Of a stretch of DNA of 64,000 bases, positions 28,456 through 37,748 are shown piece by piece. This DNA is from Sulfitobacter marinus (GTDB lineage Bacteria; Pseudomonadota; Alphaproteobacteria; Rhodobacterales; Rhodobacteraceae): NCBI RefSeq assembly GCF_900116285.1, contig NZ_FPAJ01000007.1, forward strand, positions 1 to 64,000. The letters are read 5' to 3'. The notes under the pieces are model-generated. The model ran no database searches. It was not told where the DNA came from and saw only the letters and a list, made by a program, of their open reading frames with translations. The stretch's first letter is position 1. Every line of letters begins with the position of its first letter. The position numbers were made by a program, and so were the translations under genes.

Positions 28456-29043
28456 ATGAAATCCTATCCCAAAGTTTGGTTCATGCGGCACGGCGAAACC
28501 GAATGGAACGCCGAAGGGCGCGTGCAGGGCCAAACCGAATCCGTTCTGTCGCCGCGCGGTTTGCGCCATGCCGAACAACAGGCGCGGTTGATGGCACCCA
28601 TTCTTGAGGCTGACCTGCCGTGTTTCGTCTCGCCGCTGAAACGCACGCGCCAGACAGCCGACATCGCATTGGGCGGGCGCAGCTATGAAACCGACGACCG
28701 CCTGAAAGAGGTGTTCGCGGGCGAATGGGAGGGCCATTTGCGCGAGGACATCTACAAAAACCTGCCCGAAGGCATCACGCCACACAGCCCCCATATGGAG
28801 TTTTATTCAGCCGCCCCGGGTGGCGAGGGTTTTGACACATTCCAAGCCCGCGTACGGGATTTTGTGGCGTCGCTGACCCGACCAACGGTGATTGTGGCCC
28901 ATGGTCTTAGCGGTCAATTGCTGCGCGGCGAATTATGCGGGCTTGATCGGGTCGAATTGGGCCAACTGACAAACCGTCAGGGCTGTGTCTATGTTCTTGA
29001 AAACGGTGTCGAAACGGTGCTGGAATTGAACGAAACTGTTTAG
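28456..29043 (+). CDS. Histidine phosphatase family protein (phosphoglycerate-mutase-like)
   Basis: This 195-residue branch 1 histidine phosphatase has the catalytic FMRHGETEWN near the N-terminus, SPLKRTRQTADI, an FAGEWEG-type acid loop, and the second catalytic histidine in VIVAHGLSGQLLRG. ATG 28456 is chosen since the motif then sits at the usual position. Upstream codons in the same frame look non-coding. The substrate is unknown. PhoE-like, CobC-like and GpmB-like functions are equally possible. It is followed 39 bases later by a dehydrogenase gene and may share its transcript. Confidence 0.88.
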   Translation: MKSYPKVWFMRHGETEWNAEGRVQGQTESVLSPRGLRHAEQQARLMAPILEADLPCFVSPLKRTRQTADIALGGRSYETDDRLKEVFAGEWEGHLREDIYKNLPEGITPHSPHMEFYSAAPGGEGFDTFQARVRDFVASLTRPTVIVAHGLSGQLLRGELCGLDRVELGQLTNRQGCVYVLENGVETVLELNETV

Positions 29044-29082
29044 CTGTCTGCGTTGTCGCCGATTGAATAAAGGAACGCTTTG

Positions 29083-29997
29083 ATGGCCGATAAAACCACC
29101 GTCGCGGTTGTGGGTTGCGGTCTGATCGGGGCCAGCTGGGCGGCGTTGTTTTTGCGCGCGGGCCATGATGTGCGCGCGTGGGATCCTGACCCGGAATCGC
29201 TTGGCGGGTTTCGGGGTCGAGTTGCGACACCACTGGCGCAATTGGAACAGATCGGCGGGCCGACCGTCCTGGGGGAACTGCATCTGGGTGCTGATCTGGG
29301 CGATGCGCTCGAAGGCGCGCGTTTGGTGCAGGAAAACGCCCCTGAAAACGTGTCGCTCAAACAAGACCTCTATGCGCAGATCGAGGCACGCGTGGCTGAT
29401 GATGTTATCATCGCTTCCAGCACGTCGGCACATCCGTGGTCGCATCTGTCGGTTGGCATGAAACGCCCCGCCCGTTTGATCACCGCGCACCCGTTCAACC
29501 CGCCGCATCTGGTGCCTTTGGTCGAAATCTTTGGCACCGATGACGCGGTGGTGGCATGGGCCGAGGCATTTTACAGCGGCATCGGCTCCGCCCCTGTCAG
29601 GCTCAAGAAAGAAGCTGTGGGGCATATCGCCAACCGGTTGGCATCGGCGCTTTGGCGCGAGGCTGTGCATATCGTTGCCGAAGGGATTGCGGGCGTCGAA
29701 GCGGTGGACAAAGCGTTGGTGAACGGCCCCGGCCTGCGCTGGTCGGTGCTGGGCGCGCATATGGCCTATCATTTGGGCGGGGGTGCGGGCGGGATGGCCG
29801 GATATCTGGACCATCTTGGGACCAGTCAGGAGAAACGTTGGGCAAGCTTGGGCAACCCCAGCCTGACCCCGGACGTGCTCGAGAAATTGGTGAACGGAGT
29901 TACGGCAGAGGCGGCGGGCCGCAGCATTGCCGAGTTGGAAGCAGAGCGTGACGCCGCGCTAATTGCCTTGGCCAAGCTGCGTCAGAAATCAGAGTGA
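29083..29997 (+). CDS. 3-hydroxyacyl-CoA dehydrogenase-family NAD-binding protein
   Basis: This 304-residue protein has a Rossmann domain (VAVVGCGLIGASWAALFLRAGH, GxGxxG at 11-16), the QENAPENVSLKQDL block, SSTSAHPWSHLS, the catalytic AHPFNPPHLVPLVEI and the C-terminal domain with GHIANRLASALWREA. The layout fits the short members (carnitine dehydrogenase, L-gulonate or 3-hydroxybutyryl-CoA dehydrogenase) rather than fused FadB. The exact substrate is not resolved. The ATG at 29083 has AAAGGA 8-10 bases upstream. Its stop is adjacent to the stop of convergent recR. Confidence 0.85.
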   Translation: MADKTTVAVVGCGLIGASWAALFLRAGHDVRAWDPDPESLGGFRGRVATPLAQLEQIGGPTVLGELHLGADLGDALEGARLVQENAPENVSLKQDLYAQIEARVADDVIIASSTSAHPWSHLSVGMKRPARLITAHPFNPPHLVPLVEIFGTDDAVVAWAEAFYSGIGSAPVRLKKEAVGHIANRLASALWREAVHIVAEGIAGVEAVDKALVNGPGLRWSVLGAHMAYHLGGGAGGMAGYLDHLGTSQEKRWASLGNPSLTPDVLEKLVNGVTAEAAGRSIAELEAERDAALIALAKLRQKSE

Positions 29998-30591
29998 TTA
30001 GATAGATTTGCGCGCCCGCATCGCCGCGGTGATCGTACCGTCGTCCAGATAATCCAGTTCACCACCAATCGGGACACCTTGGGCCAGCGACGTTAGGCGC
30101 ACCTGCCCGTCAAGCTGATCGGCGATATAATGCGCGGTGGTTTGCCCGTCGATTGTGGCATTCAGCGCCAGAATAACTTCGCTGATGTTTTCGCTGGCGA
30201 CCCGGTCAATCAGACGCGGAATGCGCAATTCCTGCGGGCCGATGGCGTCAAGCGCGGACAGCGTGCCGCCCAACACATGATAGCGCCCCTTGAACACGCC
30301 CGACCGTTCCATCGCCCACAGGTCCGCCACGTCTTCGACAACGCAAATCTCGCCATTGGCGCGTTTTGCCGATGTGCAGATATCGCAGATATCGCTGGTG
30401 CCGACATTGCCGCAATTCAGGCATTCGCGTGCCGTTGCTGCCACCGTCTGCATCATATCGGCCAGTGGTGTCAGCAGCAGCGCGCGTTTGCGGATCAGGT
30501 GCAGCACCGCGCGCCGCGCCGATCTGGGGCCAAGGCCCGGAAGTCTCGACATCAGATCAATCAGGGCGTCGATATCGCGTGTGCTGCTCAA
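29998..30591 (-). CDS. recR: Recombination mediator RecR
   Basis: This 197-residue protein acts with RecO/RecF to load RecA on gapped DNA. It has an N-terminal helix-hairpin-helix ([19 protein letters not shown]), the zinc motif [16 protein letters not shown] near residues 57-72, and a Toprim domain with [13 protein letters not shown] and [16 protein letters not shown]. It is the third gene of dnaX-ybaB-recR, 73 bases after ybaB. Confidence 0.96.
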   Translation of the reverse strand: MSSTRDIDALIDLMSRLPGLGPRSARRAVLHLIRKRALLLTPLADMMQTVAATARECLNCGNVGTSDICDICTSAKRANGEICVVEDVADLWAMERSGVFKGRYHVLGGTLSALDAIGPQELRIPRLIDRVASENISEVILALNATIDGQTTAHYIADQLDGQVRLTSLAQGVPIGGELDYLDDGTITAAMRARKSI

Positions 30592-30664
30592 GGGTGCGGA
30601 CCTCGCTGCGGGGTTAAAAAGAGATTTTATGCCTTCGGCGAGGATTTAGATCCATTTGGAAAGA

Positions 30665-31009
30665 TCAAAAGGGCAGCTTCATGTCGGCGGGCAGGCCCAT
30701 GCCTTCGGTCAGCTTGCTCATCTCGGACTGGGCGCGATCTGTGGCTTTGGATTGCGCGTCTTTGATCGCGGCGAGGATCAGGTCTTCGACGACTTCTTTT
30801 TCGTCCCCGTTGAAAATCGACGGATCGATGTCGAGGGATTTCAGCTCGCCTTTGGCGGTGCAGGTCGCTTTGACAAGGCCGGCGCCGGATTCACCTTCGA
30901 CGATGATGCTGTGCATGTCTTCTTGCATCTGCGCCATCTTGCCTTGCATTTCCTGCGCGGCTTTCATCATCTTGGCCATGTCGCCCATGGCACCCAAACC
31001 TTTTAACAT
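30665..31009 (-). CDS. Nucleoid-associated protein, YbaB/EbfC family
   Basis: This 114-residue YbaB/EbfC-family protein has a long amphipathic N-terminal helix (GDMAKMMKAAQEMQGKMAQMQEDM), a beta sheet with GLVKATCTAKGELKSLDIDPS and a C-terminal helix. The family forms dimers that bind DNA with little specificity. It sits between dnaX and recR, as is nearly universal in bacteria. Confidence 0.94.
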   Translation of the reverse strand: MLKGLGAMGDMAKMMKAAQEMQGKMAQMQEDMHSIIVEGESGAGLVKATCTAKGELKSLDIDPSIFNGDEKEVVEDLILAAIKDAQSKATDRAQSEMSKLTEGMGLPADMKLPF

Positions 31010-31087
31010 TGTGTCGTCTCCTGAATTTCGTGTCTTGATCTATATGCGAATTGTGACGCTGCCGGACAAGGGGCACCCCCCTGCGCG

Positions 31088-32827
31088 CTAGTCGTCCTCG
31101 AAGGGATCCCATTCGTCTTCGACCTCGGGCAGGGCCTCAGACACGGCGGCGGCGGCGATGTCTTCGGGCGTGCGGATCGACAGGATTTTCGCCCCCGGAA
31201 AGGTCGCCATCACGGCCTGCATCAGCGGGTGGTTTTCGGCCTGGGATTTAAGCGCATTTTCCTTGGCATCGCGGATTTCGGCGATGGTTTCCGCGTCGCT
31301 GTCGCCGACGATGATCACCGCCCAGCGGTTGCCCGTCCATTGTTGCAGCCGAGTGCCAAGCCGTTGCGCCAGATCGCGCGGCGCGTCATCGGTGGGGGTG
31401 AATTCGATGCGGCCGGGTTGATAGGCGGCCAGCCGCAGGGTGTTTTCCACCTCGACCAGTAGCTTGACGTCGCGGTTGGTGCGGATCAATTCGACCACAT
31501 GTTCAAAGCTGGGAAACCGCGCGAGCGCTTGGTCAACCGCGGGGGCGGTCGCTGTCAAGGTGACACCTGACGCGCCACCCGATTGAACGTGCTGCCCACC
31601 CATCGCTGAGGTGCTGCCGCCGCCACCACCGCCGTTTGGCGCGGGGGTCGGGGCCGCAGGGGGCGGCGTGGCATTGCCAAGCTTGCGCACCAGTTCTTCG
31701 GGGCTGGGCAGGTCGGCCACATGGGTCAGGCGGATGATCGCCATTTCCGCGGCCATCATCGCGTTGGGCGCGCTTGCGACCTCGTCCAGCGCCTTGAGCA
31801 GCATTTGCCACAACCGCGTCAGCACCCGCATCGGCAGCGTTTCGGCCATGGTCAATCCGCGGCTGCGTTCTTCGGGTGATACGGTCGGGTCTTCGGCGGC
31901 ATCGGGGGTGATTTTTACGACTGACACCCAATGTGTGATCTCGGCCAGATCGCGCAGCACCGCCATCGGGTCGGCCCCGTCGGAATACTGACTGCTCAGT
32001 TCATTCAACGCACCCGCCGCATCGCCGCGCAGGATCATGTCGAACAGGTCGAGCACACGGCCACGGTCGGCCAAGCCTAGCATCGCGCGCACTTGCACGG
32101 CGGTGGTTTCGCCCGCGCCATGGCTGATTGCCTGATCTAACAGCGATGTCGCATCGCGCGCAGATCCTTCGGCGGCACGGGTGATCAAGGCCAGCGCATC
32201 ATCGGCAATCTCGGCCCCTTCGGCCCCTGCGATTTTGCGCATCAAACCGATCATCACCTCGGGTTCGATCCGGCGCAAATCAAACCGCTGACAGCGCGAC
32301 AGCACCGTGACCGGCACCTTGCGGATTTCCGTGGTCGCAAAGATAAACTTCACATGTTCGGGCGGTTCCTCAAGCGTTTTCAGCAGGGCGTTGAACGCGC
32401 CCGTCGATAGCATGTGTACCTCATCGATGATGTACACTTTGTACCGTGCCGAGGCCGCGCGGTAATGCACAGAATCGATAATCTCGCGGATGTTGCCAAC
32501 GCCGGTGTTCGATGCGGCATCCATTTCCATCACATCGACATGGCGGCCTTCCATGATGGCCTGACAATGTTCGCATTCGCCACAAGGTTCGGTCGTGGGG
32601 CCACCATTCCCATCCGGCCCGATACAGTTCATCCCCTTGGCGATGATCCGCGCGGTAGTGGTTTTGCCGGTGCCCCTGATCCCGGTCATGATAAACGCCT
32701 GCGCAATGCGGTCAGCCTCGAACGCATTTTTCAGGGTCCGTACCATGGCGTCTTGGCCGACCAGATCGGTAAAGGTCTCGGGCCGGTATTTGCGGGCAAG
32801 AACGCGGTAAGCGGTGGTGTCTGACAT
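31088..32827 (-). CDS. dnaX: DNA polymerase III subunits gamma/tau DnaX
   Basis: This 579-residue clamp-loader ATPase has Walker A in GIRGTGKTTTAR, the zinc-binding cysteines in the C-x8-C-x2-C-x2-C region ending PCGECEHCQ, Walker B IIDEVHMLS, and sensor residues FATTEIRKVPVTVLSRC. A Pro/Gly-rich linker (around residues 390-420) separates domain III from the tau-specific C-terminus, which ends in an acidic tail. No slippery A-A-A-A-A-A-G site for programmed frameshifting was seen, so only full-length tau is predicted directly. It heads the dnaX-ybaB-recR operon. Confidence 0.96.
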   Translation of the reverse strand: MSDTTAYRVLARKYRPETFTDLVGQDAMVRTLKNAFEADRIAQAFIMTGIRGTGKTTTARIIAKGMNCIGPDGNGGPTTEPCGECEHCQAIMEGRHVDVMEMDAASNTGVGNIREIIDSVHYRAASARYKVYIIDEVHMLSTGAFNALLKTLEEPPEHVKFIFATTEIRKVPVTVLSRCQRFDLRRIEPEVMIGLMRKIAGAEGAEIADDALALITRAAEGSARDATSLLDQAISHGAGETTAVQVRAMLGLADRGRVLDLFDMILRGDAAGALNELSSQYSDGADPMAVLRDLAEITHWVSVVKITPDAAEDPTVSPEERSRGLTMAETLPMRVLTRLWQMLLKALDEVASAPNAMMAAEMAIIRLTHVADLPSPEELVRKLGNATPPPAAPTPAPNGGGGGGSTSAMGGQHVQSGGASGVTLTATAPAVDQALARFPSFEHVVELIRTNRDVKLLVEVENTLRLAAYQPGRIEFTPTDDAPRDLAQRLGTRLQQWTGNRWAVIIVGDSDAETIAEIRDAKENALKSQAENHPLMQAVMATFPGAKILSIRTPEDIAAAAVSEALPEVEDEWDPFEDD

Positions 32828-33020
32828 GACGGTCCTTCGGGGATTCGGGTTGCACCATAAGATAGGGCGGGGGCGGGGCAGCGTCCACCGTTGTTGGGCC
32901 GGGGAATGCGAAGCTCAACGTACGCCCGGTGTTAAGCGTTGAATGCGATCCACCCTAGAGTGTAAACATATCCGAACCAAACCGATATAACACATCAAAT
33001 CTTACAACTGGGGGCACGCG

Positions 33021-33863
33021 ATGCGGCTGCGAGGGATACGGCGAAGCAAGAATGTTGAAGTACGTGGTGGCGGTCGTCGCAGCGGCGGGGGTCGTGCAGG
33101 TGGATTGGGGTTGGTCGGTGTTTTGGCCGTTCTGGCAATCGGCTATTTCACCGGTATTGATGTGACGCCACTGCTGGGCGGTGGCGGCACCCAAACCCAG
33201 CAGGCTGCGCCGGTCAGTCAGGCAGATGGGCAAGCCACCCAGTTCTCAGCACAGGTTCTGGCCACGACTGAAGACGTTTGGAGCCAAATCTTCTCTGAGC
33301 AATTGGGCCGTCAATATGTGCCACCGCGTTTGGTGGTTTTTTCCGGCGCAACTCAAAGCGCGTGCGGCGGTGCATCAGGGGCATCCGGGCCATTCTACTG
33401 CCCTGCGGACCAAAAAGCATATCTGGATACGCAGTTTTTCGACATGCTGGCGCGGCGCATGGGCGCGGACGGTGATTTCGCTGCGGCCTATGTGATTGCC
33501 CACGAGGTCGCGCATCACGTGCAAAACCAGCTGGGCATTTTGCCCAAGGTCGATGCATTGCGGCGGCAATCCTCCAAGGCTGAGGCGAACGCGCTTACCG
33601 TCCGGTTGGAGCTAATGGCCGATTGTCTGTCCGGCATTTGGGCGCAAAACGTCAAAGGGCTGATGGAACGTGGCGATCTGGATGAGGCGTTGAATGCGGC
33701 GCGTAAAATCGGTGATGACTATCTGCAAATGCAAGCGGGTCGCGCGCCGCAGCCGCATACCTTTACCCACGGTACATCCGCACAAAGAGCAGGCTGGTTC
33801 CAGCGCGGCTATGACAGCGGGCAGGTTGGCCAATGCGATACATTTGCGGCTGAACGGCTGTAG
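33021..33863 (+). CDS. Neutral zinc metallopeptidase (YpfJ family)
   Basis: This 280-residue protein has an arginine/glycine-rich cytosolic start (residues 1-28), a single membrane helix (about 29-45, GLGLVGVLAVLAIGYF), and a periplasmic peptidase domain with VIAHEVAHHVQ (HExxH), a DTQFFDML helix and the late RLELMADCLSGIWA segment that supplies the third zinc ligand. The substrate is unknown. It follows the divergent dnaX, with 193 bases between them. Confidence 0.92.
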   Translation: MRLRGIRRSKNVEVRGGGRRSGGGRAGGLGLVGVLAVLAIGYFTGIDVTPLLGGGGTQTQQAAPVSQADGQATQFSAQVLATTEDVWSQIFSEQLGRQYVPPRLVVFSGATQSACGGASGASGPFYCPADQKAYLDTQFFDMLARRMGADGDFAAAYVIAHEVAHHVQNQLGILPKVDALRRQSSKAEANALTVRLELMADCLSGIWAQNVKGLMERGDLDEALNAARKIGDDYLQMQAGRAPQPHTFTHGTSAQRAGWFQRGYDSGQVGQCDTFAAERL

Positions 33864-34084
33864 GGGGCGGGCTGCGTTCGGTCGTGTAGGGTAAAATTTA
33901 CGTTTATAAACAGGTTTTTAAGTTGCCCATGAGTAACTTGGCTGCTGTATGCGGGCGTGCCGTTGCCTCAAAGGGCCGAATCATTTCGGAGGCGTGTGTT
34001 TTGGTGATTTGGGCTACCCCTCTCGTGCCATCCTGTGGATGACCCTGCCGGGGTGACGCGCATTTTACTTTGCAAAATACGCTT

Positions 34085-34188
34085 AGGTGAGAGGCTGATA
34101 ACGACCCAAGTGGGGCTCGTTACGGCTGCTTCCTTCCGGATCTGACCGGGTTGGCGAGGCACCTGCCCGCACCAACCTCTCAGGGCCC
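34085..34188 (-). ncRNA. ffs: Signal recognition particle RNA (4.5S type)
   Basis: On the minus strand the universally conserved SRP domain IV is clear: GGTCAGATCCGGAAGGAAGC around 34148-34129, closed by CCAACCCGG upstream and matching bases downstream. The ends pair (GGGCCCTGAGAGG near 34188-34175 with CCTCTCA near 34096-34090), giving a molecule of about 104 bases that binds Ffh and FtsY. Both ends are estimated. A small hairpin at 34058-34082 follows but has no T-tract. The flanking gap (33864-34084) shows no gene. Confidence 0.93.
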
Positions 34189-34219
34189 ATATAGTATAGG
34201 GTTTTTCAAAGTGCAAGGA

Positions 34220-36001
34220 TCACAAGGTGATCTGGATACGGTCAAAACCGGTTTCCGTCTGCCCCAATATTTCAGGGCAGAGCGCGTCGATCTCTGAAAA
34301 ATATCGGGCAGCTATCGGACTGGATTCAAAAACTGCTTTGAACGTGCCGCCGCAATTCAGCTGCCATGATTTAATGGTCATCCACTCGGTCAGATCATCG
34401 CTTTGCAAGGCCTGTACGATTGCTTGTACCGGGGTCAAATCGCTTTGAAACAGGGGGGCTGGCAGGTTCAGATCCGTGTAGCCGCCTCCGCCGGCCGCGC
34501 GAAATTGATTCGTGGCAATAATGAACTGCTGATCCGGGGTGACTACTGTACCCGCGTGCATCAGCGATCTGATCCGGTCACCCACAGACCGCGATGGATC
34601 AATGACATAATCCAGCCCGTAAATCGTATCAAAGATAAAACTGGGGCTTCGCTCGTCGCGTAACTGCTGGTCGGGCATGTCCGGGCTGAGCTGGTTGTAC
34701 ACCCGTGCCGAATGTTCCAGCCAGTTATGCAGCATGGAGCCCGTGATCTGCAACGCGCAAATCCGGTTGGTGGCAGGGGCAAAGTTCGCCAGATGCCGCC
34801 GCAGTACCGGCCCTTGCGGTATGTGGATATAGTTCGTCGGGCCGCTTTTCTCGCCCACAGTGCGGGTGGTGGCGGTTGCCAATATGGGCAGGTGATCATA
34901 GCCGCTGCCCGCCAATCCCTTGCGGACCTCGATCGCCTTGGACCGCGCCGCAAGCGCAAGCGTGCTGGCGGGATGTACCATCCCGAAATAGCTGTGCAGG
35001 TCGTATCCGATCTCTGCGACCGGCTCGGCCAGATAGGCGCGTGTGGCCTGATGGGCCTGAGTGCTTTGATCAATGATGGCGGGGTCAGGTATCACGTTGC
35101 CGGTGTTGGGCCAAAGCGCGCTGGTGTGTTTGCCGATATGCCATCCTTTGTTGGGCATCCGTACCAGATCCAGATCAATCACCCCCAGATCAGACGCGCT
35201 GTTGCCGGGCATTACCAGCGGCGATGCCGTGACGGGGCTGGTTCCTGTGATTGGTGCCAGAGGGTATCTTTGGTGGGTATGGCCCGCGATAACTACGTCG
35301 ATGTCAGGCAGTTGGGCCAGGGCGGCGGCACCGGAATCACCGGTGATTGTCTGCGTCTCGGACGGGATGATGCCCATATGGGCAAGGGCGATGATCAGCT
35401 CGGCACCTTCTTTGCGTAGCTTTTTGGCTGCGGTGGCCAGCGACGCAAGCGGGGGCTGGATGCGGGCGCTCTTTGGCAGTTGTGATGCATTCCAGATGGC
35501 GGTTTCTTGGGGCAGGGCGGACAGGATGCCGATGGTCAGCGGGGCCGTTCCCTGCGATGTCTGGATGTCGGTTTCCAGCAACGCATAGGGGTGCACGCCC
35601 GCGACGGCACCGGCGGAAAGATTTGTCGAGACGACAGAGGCATCCAGATGCTCAACCACCTCGGCCAGATAATCGGTGCCATAGTCCAGATCGTGATTGC
35701 CCAGCCCGATTGCGTCATAGCCCATCGTGTTAAAGGCGCTGATGATGGGATGTTTGGACGCATCGCCTGACGTGCTTTGCCAGTCGGCAAGGGCGGTGCC
35801 TTGCAGGAAATCGCCATTGTCCAGCAAGACGGTGAGCCTTCCCTGTGACTGGGCATCGGCGCGGGCGTCGGCGACCATGGTGGACAGCCCCGCCAAACCG
35901 TTCTTGCTGTGCGGCGCATCAAAGGCATAATCAAACCCCAACAGGTTCATATGCAAATCAGTCGTGGCAAGTATCCGCAGCTTTGCGGTAACATGCGTCA
36001 C
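34220..36001 (-). CDS. CpdB-like 2',3'-cyclic nucleotide phosphodiesterase / 3'-nucleotidase, no signal peptide
   Basis: This 593-residue protein has an N-terminal calcineurin-like metallophosphatase domain (ILATTDLHMNL, DNGDFLQGTALADW, GLGNHDLDYGTDYL, AGHTHQRYP) and a C-terminal 5'-nucleotidase domain (NQFRAAGGGGYTDLN substrate pocket). CpdB enzymes are normally periplasmic, yet this one starts with the phosphatase strand. The start is GTG 36001 with AAGGT nine bases upstream. An in-frame TAA 15 bases before the GTG rules out an N-terminal extension. It may be cytosolic or exported by another route. Confidence 0.88.
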   Translation of the reverse strand: MTHVTAKLRILATTDLHMNLLGFDYAFDAPHSKNGLAGLSTMVADARADAQSQGRLTVLLDNGDFLQGTALADWQSTSGDASKHPIISAFNTMGYDAIGLGNHDLDYGTDYLAEVVEHLDASVVSTNLSAGAVAGVHPYALLETDIQTSQGTAPLTIGILSALPQETAIWNASQLPKSARIQPPLASLATAAKKLRKEGAELIIALAHMGIIPSETQTITGDSGAAALAQLPDIDVVIAGHTHQRYPLAPITGTSPVTASPLVMPGNSASDLGVIDLDLVRMPNKGWHIGKHTSALWPNTGNVIPDPAIIDQSTQAHQATRAYLAEPVAEIGYDLHSYFGMVHPASTLALAARSKAIEVRKGLAGSGYDHLPILATATTRTVGEKSGPTNYIHIPQGPVLRRHLANFAPATNRICALQITGSMLHNWLEHSARVYNQLSPDMPDQQLRDERSPSFIFDTIYGLDYVIDPSRSVGDRIRSLMHAGTVVTPDQQFIIATNQFRAAGGGGYTDLNLPAPLFQSDLTPVQAIVQALQSDDLTEWMTIKSWQLNCGGTFKAVFESSPIAARYFSEIDALCPEILGQTETGFDRIQITL

Positions 36002-36219
36002 GGGCGGGCGACCTTAGCAGTGGATGGCATAGGCCGCCTTGTGCTGTGGACTGTAAAACATAGTCAAATGCCTGGCTCCAATCTCATAGTGCTCTCTATG
36101 GTTGTTTTAGTGTAAGCGCTTCTCTTTTTAATTGAAAGCGTCCGGCCCGGAAATTTTGCCGGGCTTGGCTTTTGGGTCCGTTGCTGACTACCTAGGGCAA
36201 AGCAGATTTGAGGGACAGT

Positions 36220-37188
36220 ATGAAGCACGCTGAGACAGTAACATTCGGGGGATCGTCGCTTGACCGTGCAGGCGAATTGCGCGGCGATAAAGAGACCGTC
36301 GCGGCGGCAAAGGCAGATGACGCTGCACGTGCGATTTTGTTCTGGCGGGGTAAGGTTCTGATCGATCCCGCACGTCCTGCGTCCCTTGTGCGTCTCCCGC
36401 TTGATCATCCGGCGCTTGATGATGCCAGTGGTACACCAATTCTGCTTGGCCGAGAAGACGGTGCCGCGCGGTTTGCCTATGACCTGTCGCAGTGGATGCC
36501 CGACGACGTTGACCCGCGGCAATTGGGGCAATTTTTGGACCCAAGCGAACAGCGGCATCCCATGCTGCCGCAGGACTATGTCTTTGTCGAATTACGGCGC
36601 TGCATGACGTGGTTAGACCCCCGCGATGCCGAACTGGCCGCGACCGGCAAGGCGATTTTGGCGTGGCACGAGATTCACGGGTTCTGCGCCCGCTGTGGTT
36701 TTGAAACGGTGATCAATGACGCTGGCTGGCAGCGCAATTGCCCGGCCTGCCGCGCATCGCATTTTCCGCGTACTGATCCGGTGGTTATCATGCTAATTAC
36801 CCATGGGAATTCGGTTCTTATGGGGCGGTCGCCGGGCTGGCCTGCGGGGATGTATTCGCTACTTGCCGGGTTTGTGGAGCCGGGCGAAACGCTGGAGGCC
36901 GCCGTGCGCCGCGAAGTGTTCGAGGAATCGGGTGTGCGCGTGGGCGAGGTCAGCTATCTGGCCAGCCAACCCTGGCCGTTTCCCGCATCGCTGATGTTTG
37001 GCTGCGCGGGCGTTGCCACCAGCAAGGAGATCACCATCGATCCCAAAGAAATCGAAGACGCGGTTTGGATGACACGAGAAGAGATGTTGGATGTATTTGC
37101 CGGGCAGCACAGCACGATCCTGCCAGCCCGCAAAGGTGCAATTGCGCATTTCTTGCTGGAAAATTGGCTTGCGGATACACTGGATTGA
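36220..37188 (+). CDS. nudC: NAD(+) diphosphatase NudC (Nudix)
   Basis: This 322-residue enzyme hydrolyses NADH/NAD+ to NMN and AMP, and family members also remove NAD caps from RNA. It has an N-terminal beta domain, a zinc ribbon (FCARCGFE and NCPACRASHFPRTDP), the Nudix box GFVEPGETLEAAVRREVFEESGV, and the downstream SQPWPFPASLMFG motif diagnostic of NudC. ATG 36220 has GAGGGA 6-11 bases upstream. An in-frame TTG at 36208 is less likely. The 218-base divergent gap before it contains a GCCCGG/CCGGGC hairpin at 36145-36164. Confidence 0.93.
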   Translation: MKHAETVTFGGSSLDRAGELRGDKETVAAAKADDAARAILFWRGKVLIDPARPASLVRLPLDHPALDDASGTPILLGREDGAARFAYDLSQWMPDDVDPRQLGQFLDPSEQRHPMLPQDYVFVELRRCMTWLDPRDAELAATGKAILAWHEIHGFCARCGFETVINDAGWQRNCPACRASHFPRTDPVVIMLITHGNSVLMGRSPGWPAGMYSLLAGFVEPGETLEAAVRREVFEESGVRVGEVSYLASQPWPFPASLMFGCAGVATSKEITIDPKEIEDAVWMTREEMLDVFAGQHSTILPARKGAIAHFLLENWLADTLD

Positions 37189-37243
37189 TATGATTTATGC
37201 ATGTGACCGGAATATTATTTCTATTATTTAGTTGGACGCCATT

Positions 37244-37726
37244 ATGAAATTTTCGACGAAAGAGGACATCGAGGCCCCCATAGATGCGGTGTTCGATATG
37301 CTGTGTGAGTTTGACACGTTTGAGCGGGCGGCCATGCGGCGTGGAGCCGAGGTCCAGCGGGTCGACACCAAGACCGTGCCGGGCACGGGAATGAAGTGGG
37401 AAGCCGCATTTGACATGCGCGGCAAGCGCCGCGACATCGAGGTCGAAATGGTGACCTTTGACCAGCCCAACGAAATTTGCCTTGAATCGACCTCGCCGGG
37501 TTTGCTTGGCACGGTCTCCTTTGAATTGATGGCTTTGTCTCGCAGCCGCACGCGGGTTGCGGCAAGCCTTGATATCAAGCCGAAAACCTTGTCGGCACGG
37601 TTGCTTGTGCAATCCTTGAAGCTGGCCAAAACGTCATTGACCAAGAAATTCAAACGGCGTGTTGCCGACTATGCCAAAGACATGGAAGAGCGGTATCAGC
37701 AATCGCAGGTAAGGCCCGCTGAATAG
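37244..37726 (+). CDS. SRPBCC (START/polyketide cyclase-like) family protein
   Basis: This 160-residue protein begins MKFSTKEDIEAPIDAVFDMLCEFDTFERAA, the typical first strand and helices of the helix-grip SRPBCC fold, and continues with GTGMKWEAAFDMRGKRRDIEVEMV and a long C-terminal helix. The family binds hydrophobic ligands. No specific function can be given. It is 55 bases after nudC on the same strand and convergent with pheA. Confidence 0.8.
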   Translation: MKFSTKEDIEAPIDAVFDMLCEFDTFERAAMRRGAEVQRVDTKTVPGTGMKWEAAFDMRGKRRDIEVEMVTFDQPNEICLESTSPGLLGTVSFELMALSRSRTRVAASLDIKPKTLSARLLVQSLKLAKTSLTKKFKRRVADYAKDMEERYQQSQVRPAE

Positions 37727-37748
37727 AAACAAGCGGGCTGCGTTTGTC

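Noticed and set aside
31088..32827. Programmed frameshift in dnaX to make gamma
   Set aside because: No A6G slippery heptamer followed by a hairpin was seen near the domain III boundary. The C-terminal region reads as a normal tau.
34058..34082. Hairpin GCGCATTTT/AAAATACGC as SRP RNA terminator
   Set aside because: It follows the SRP RNA on the minus strand but lacks a T-tract and has a wobble pair, so it was noted but not called a terminator.
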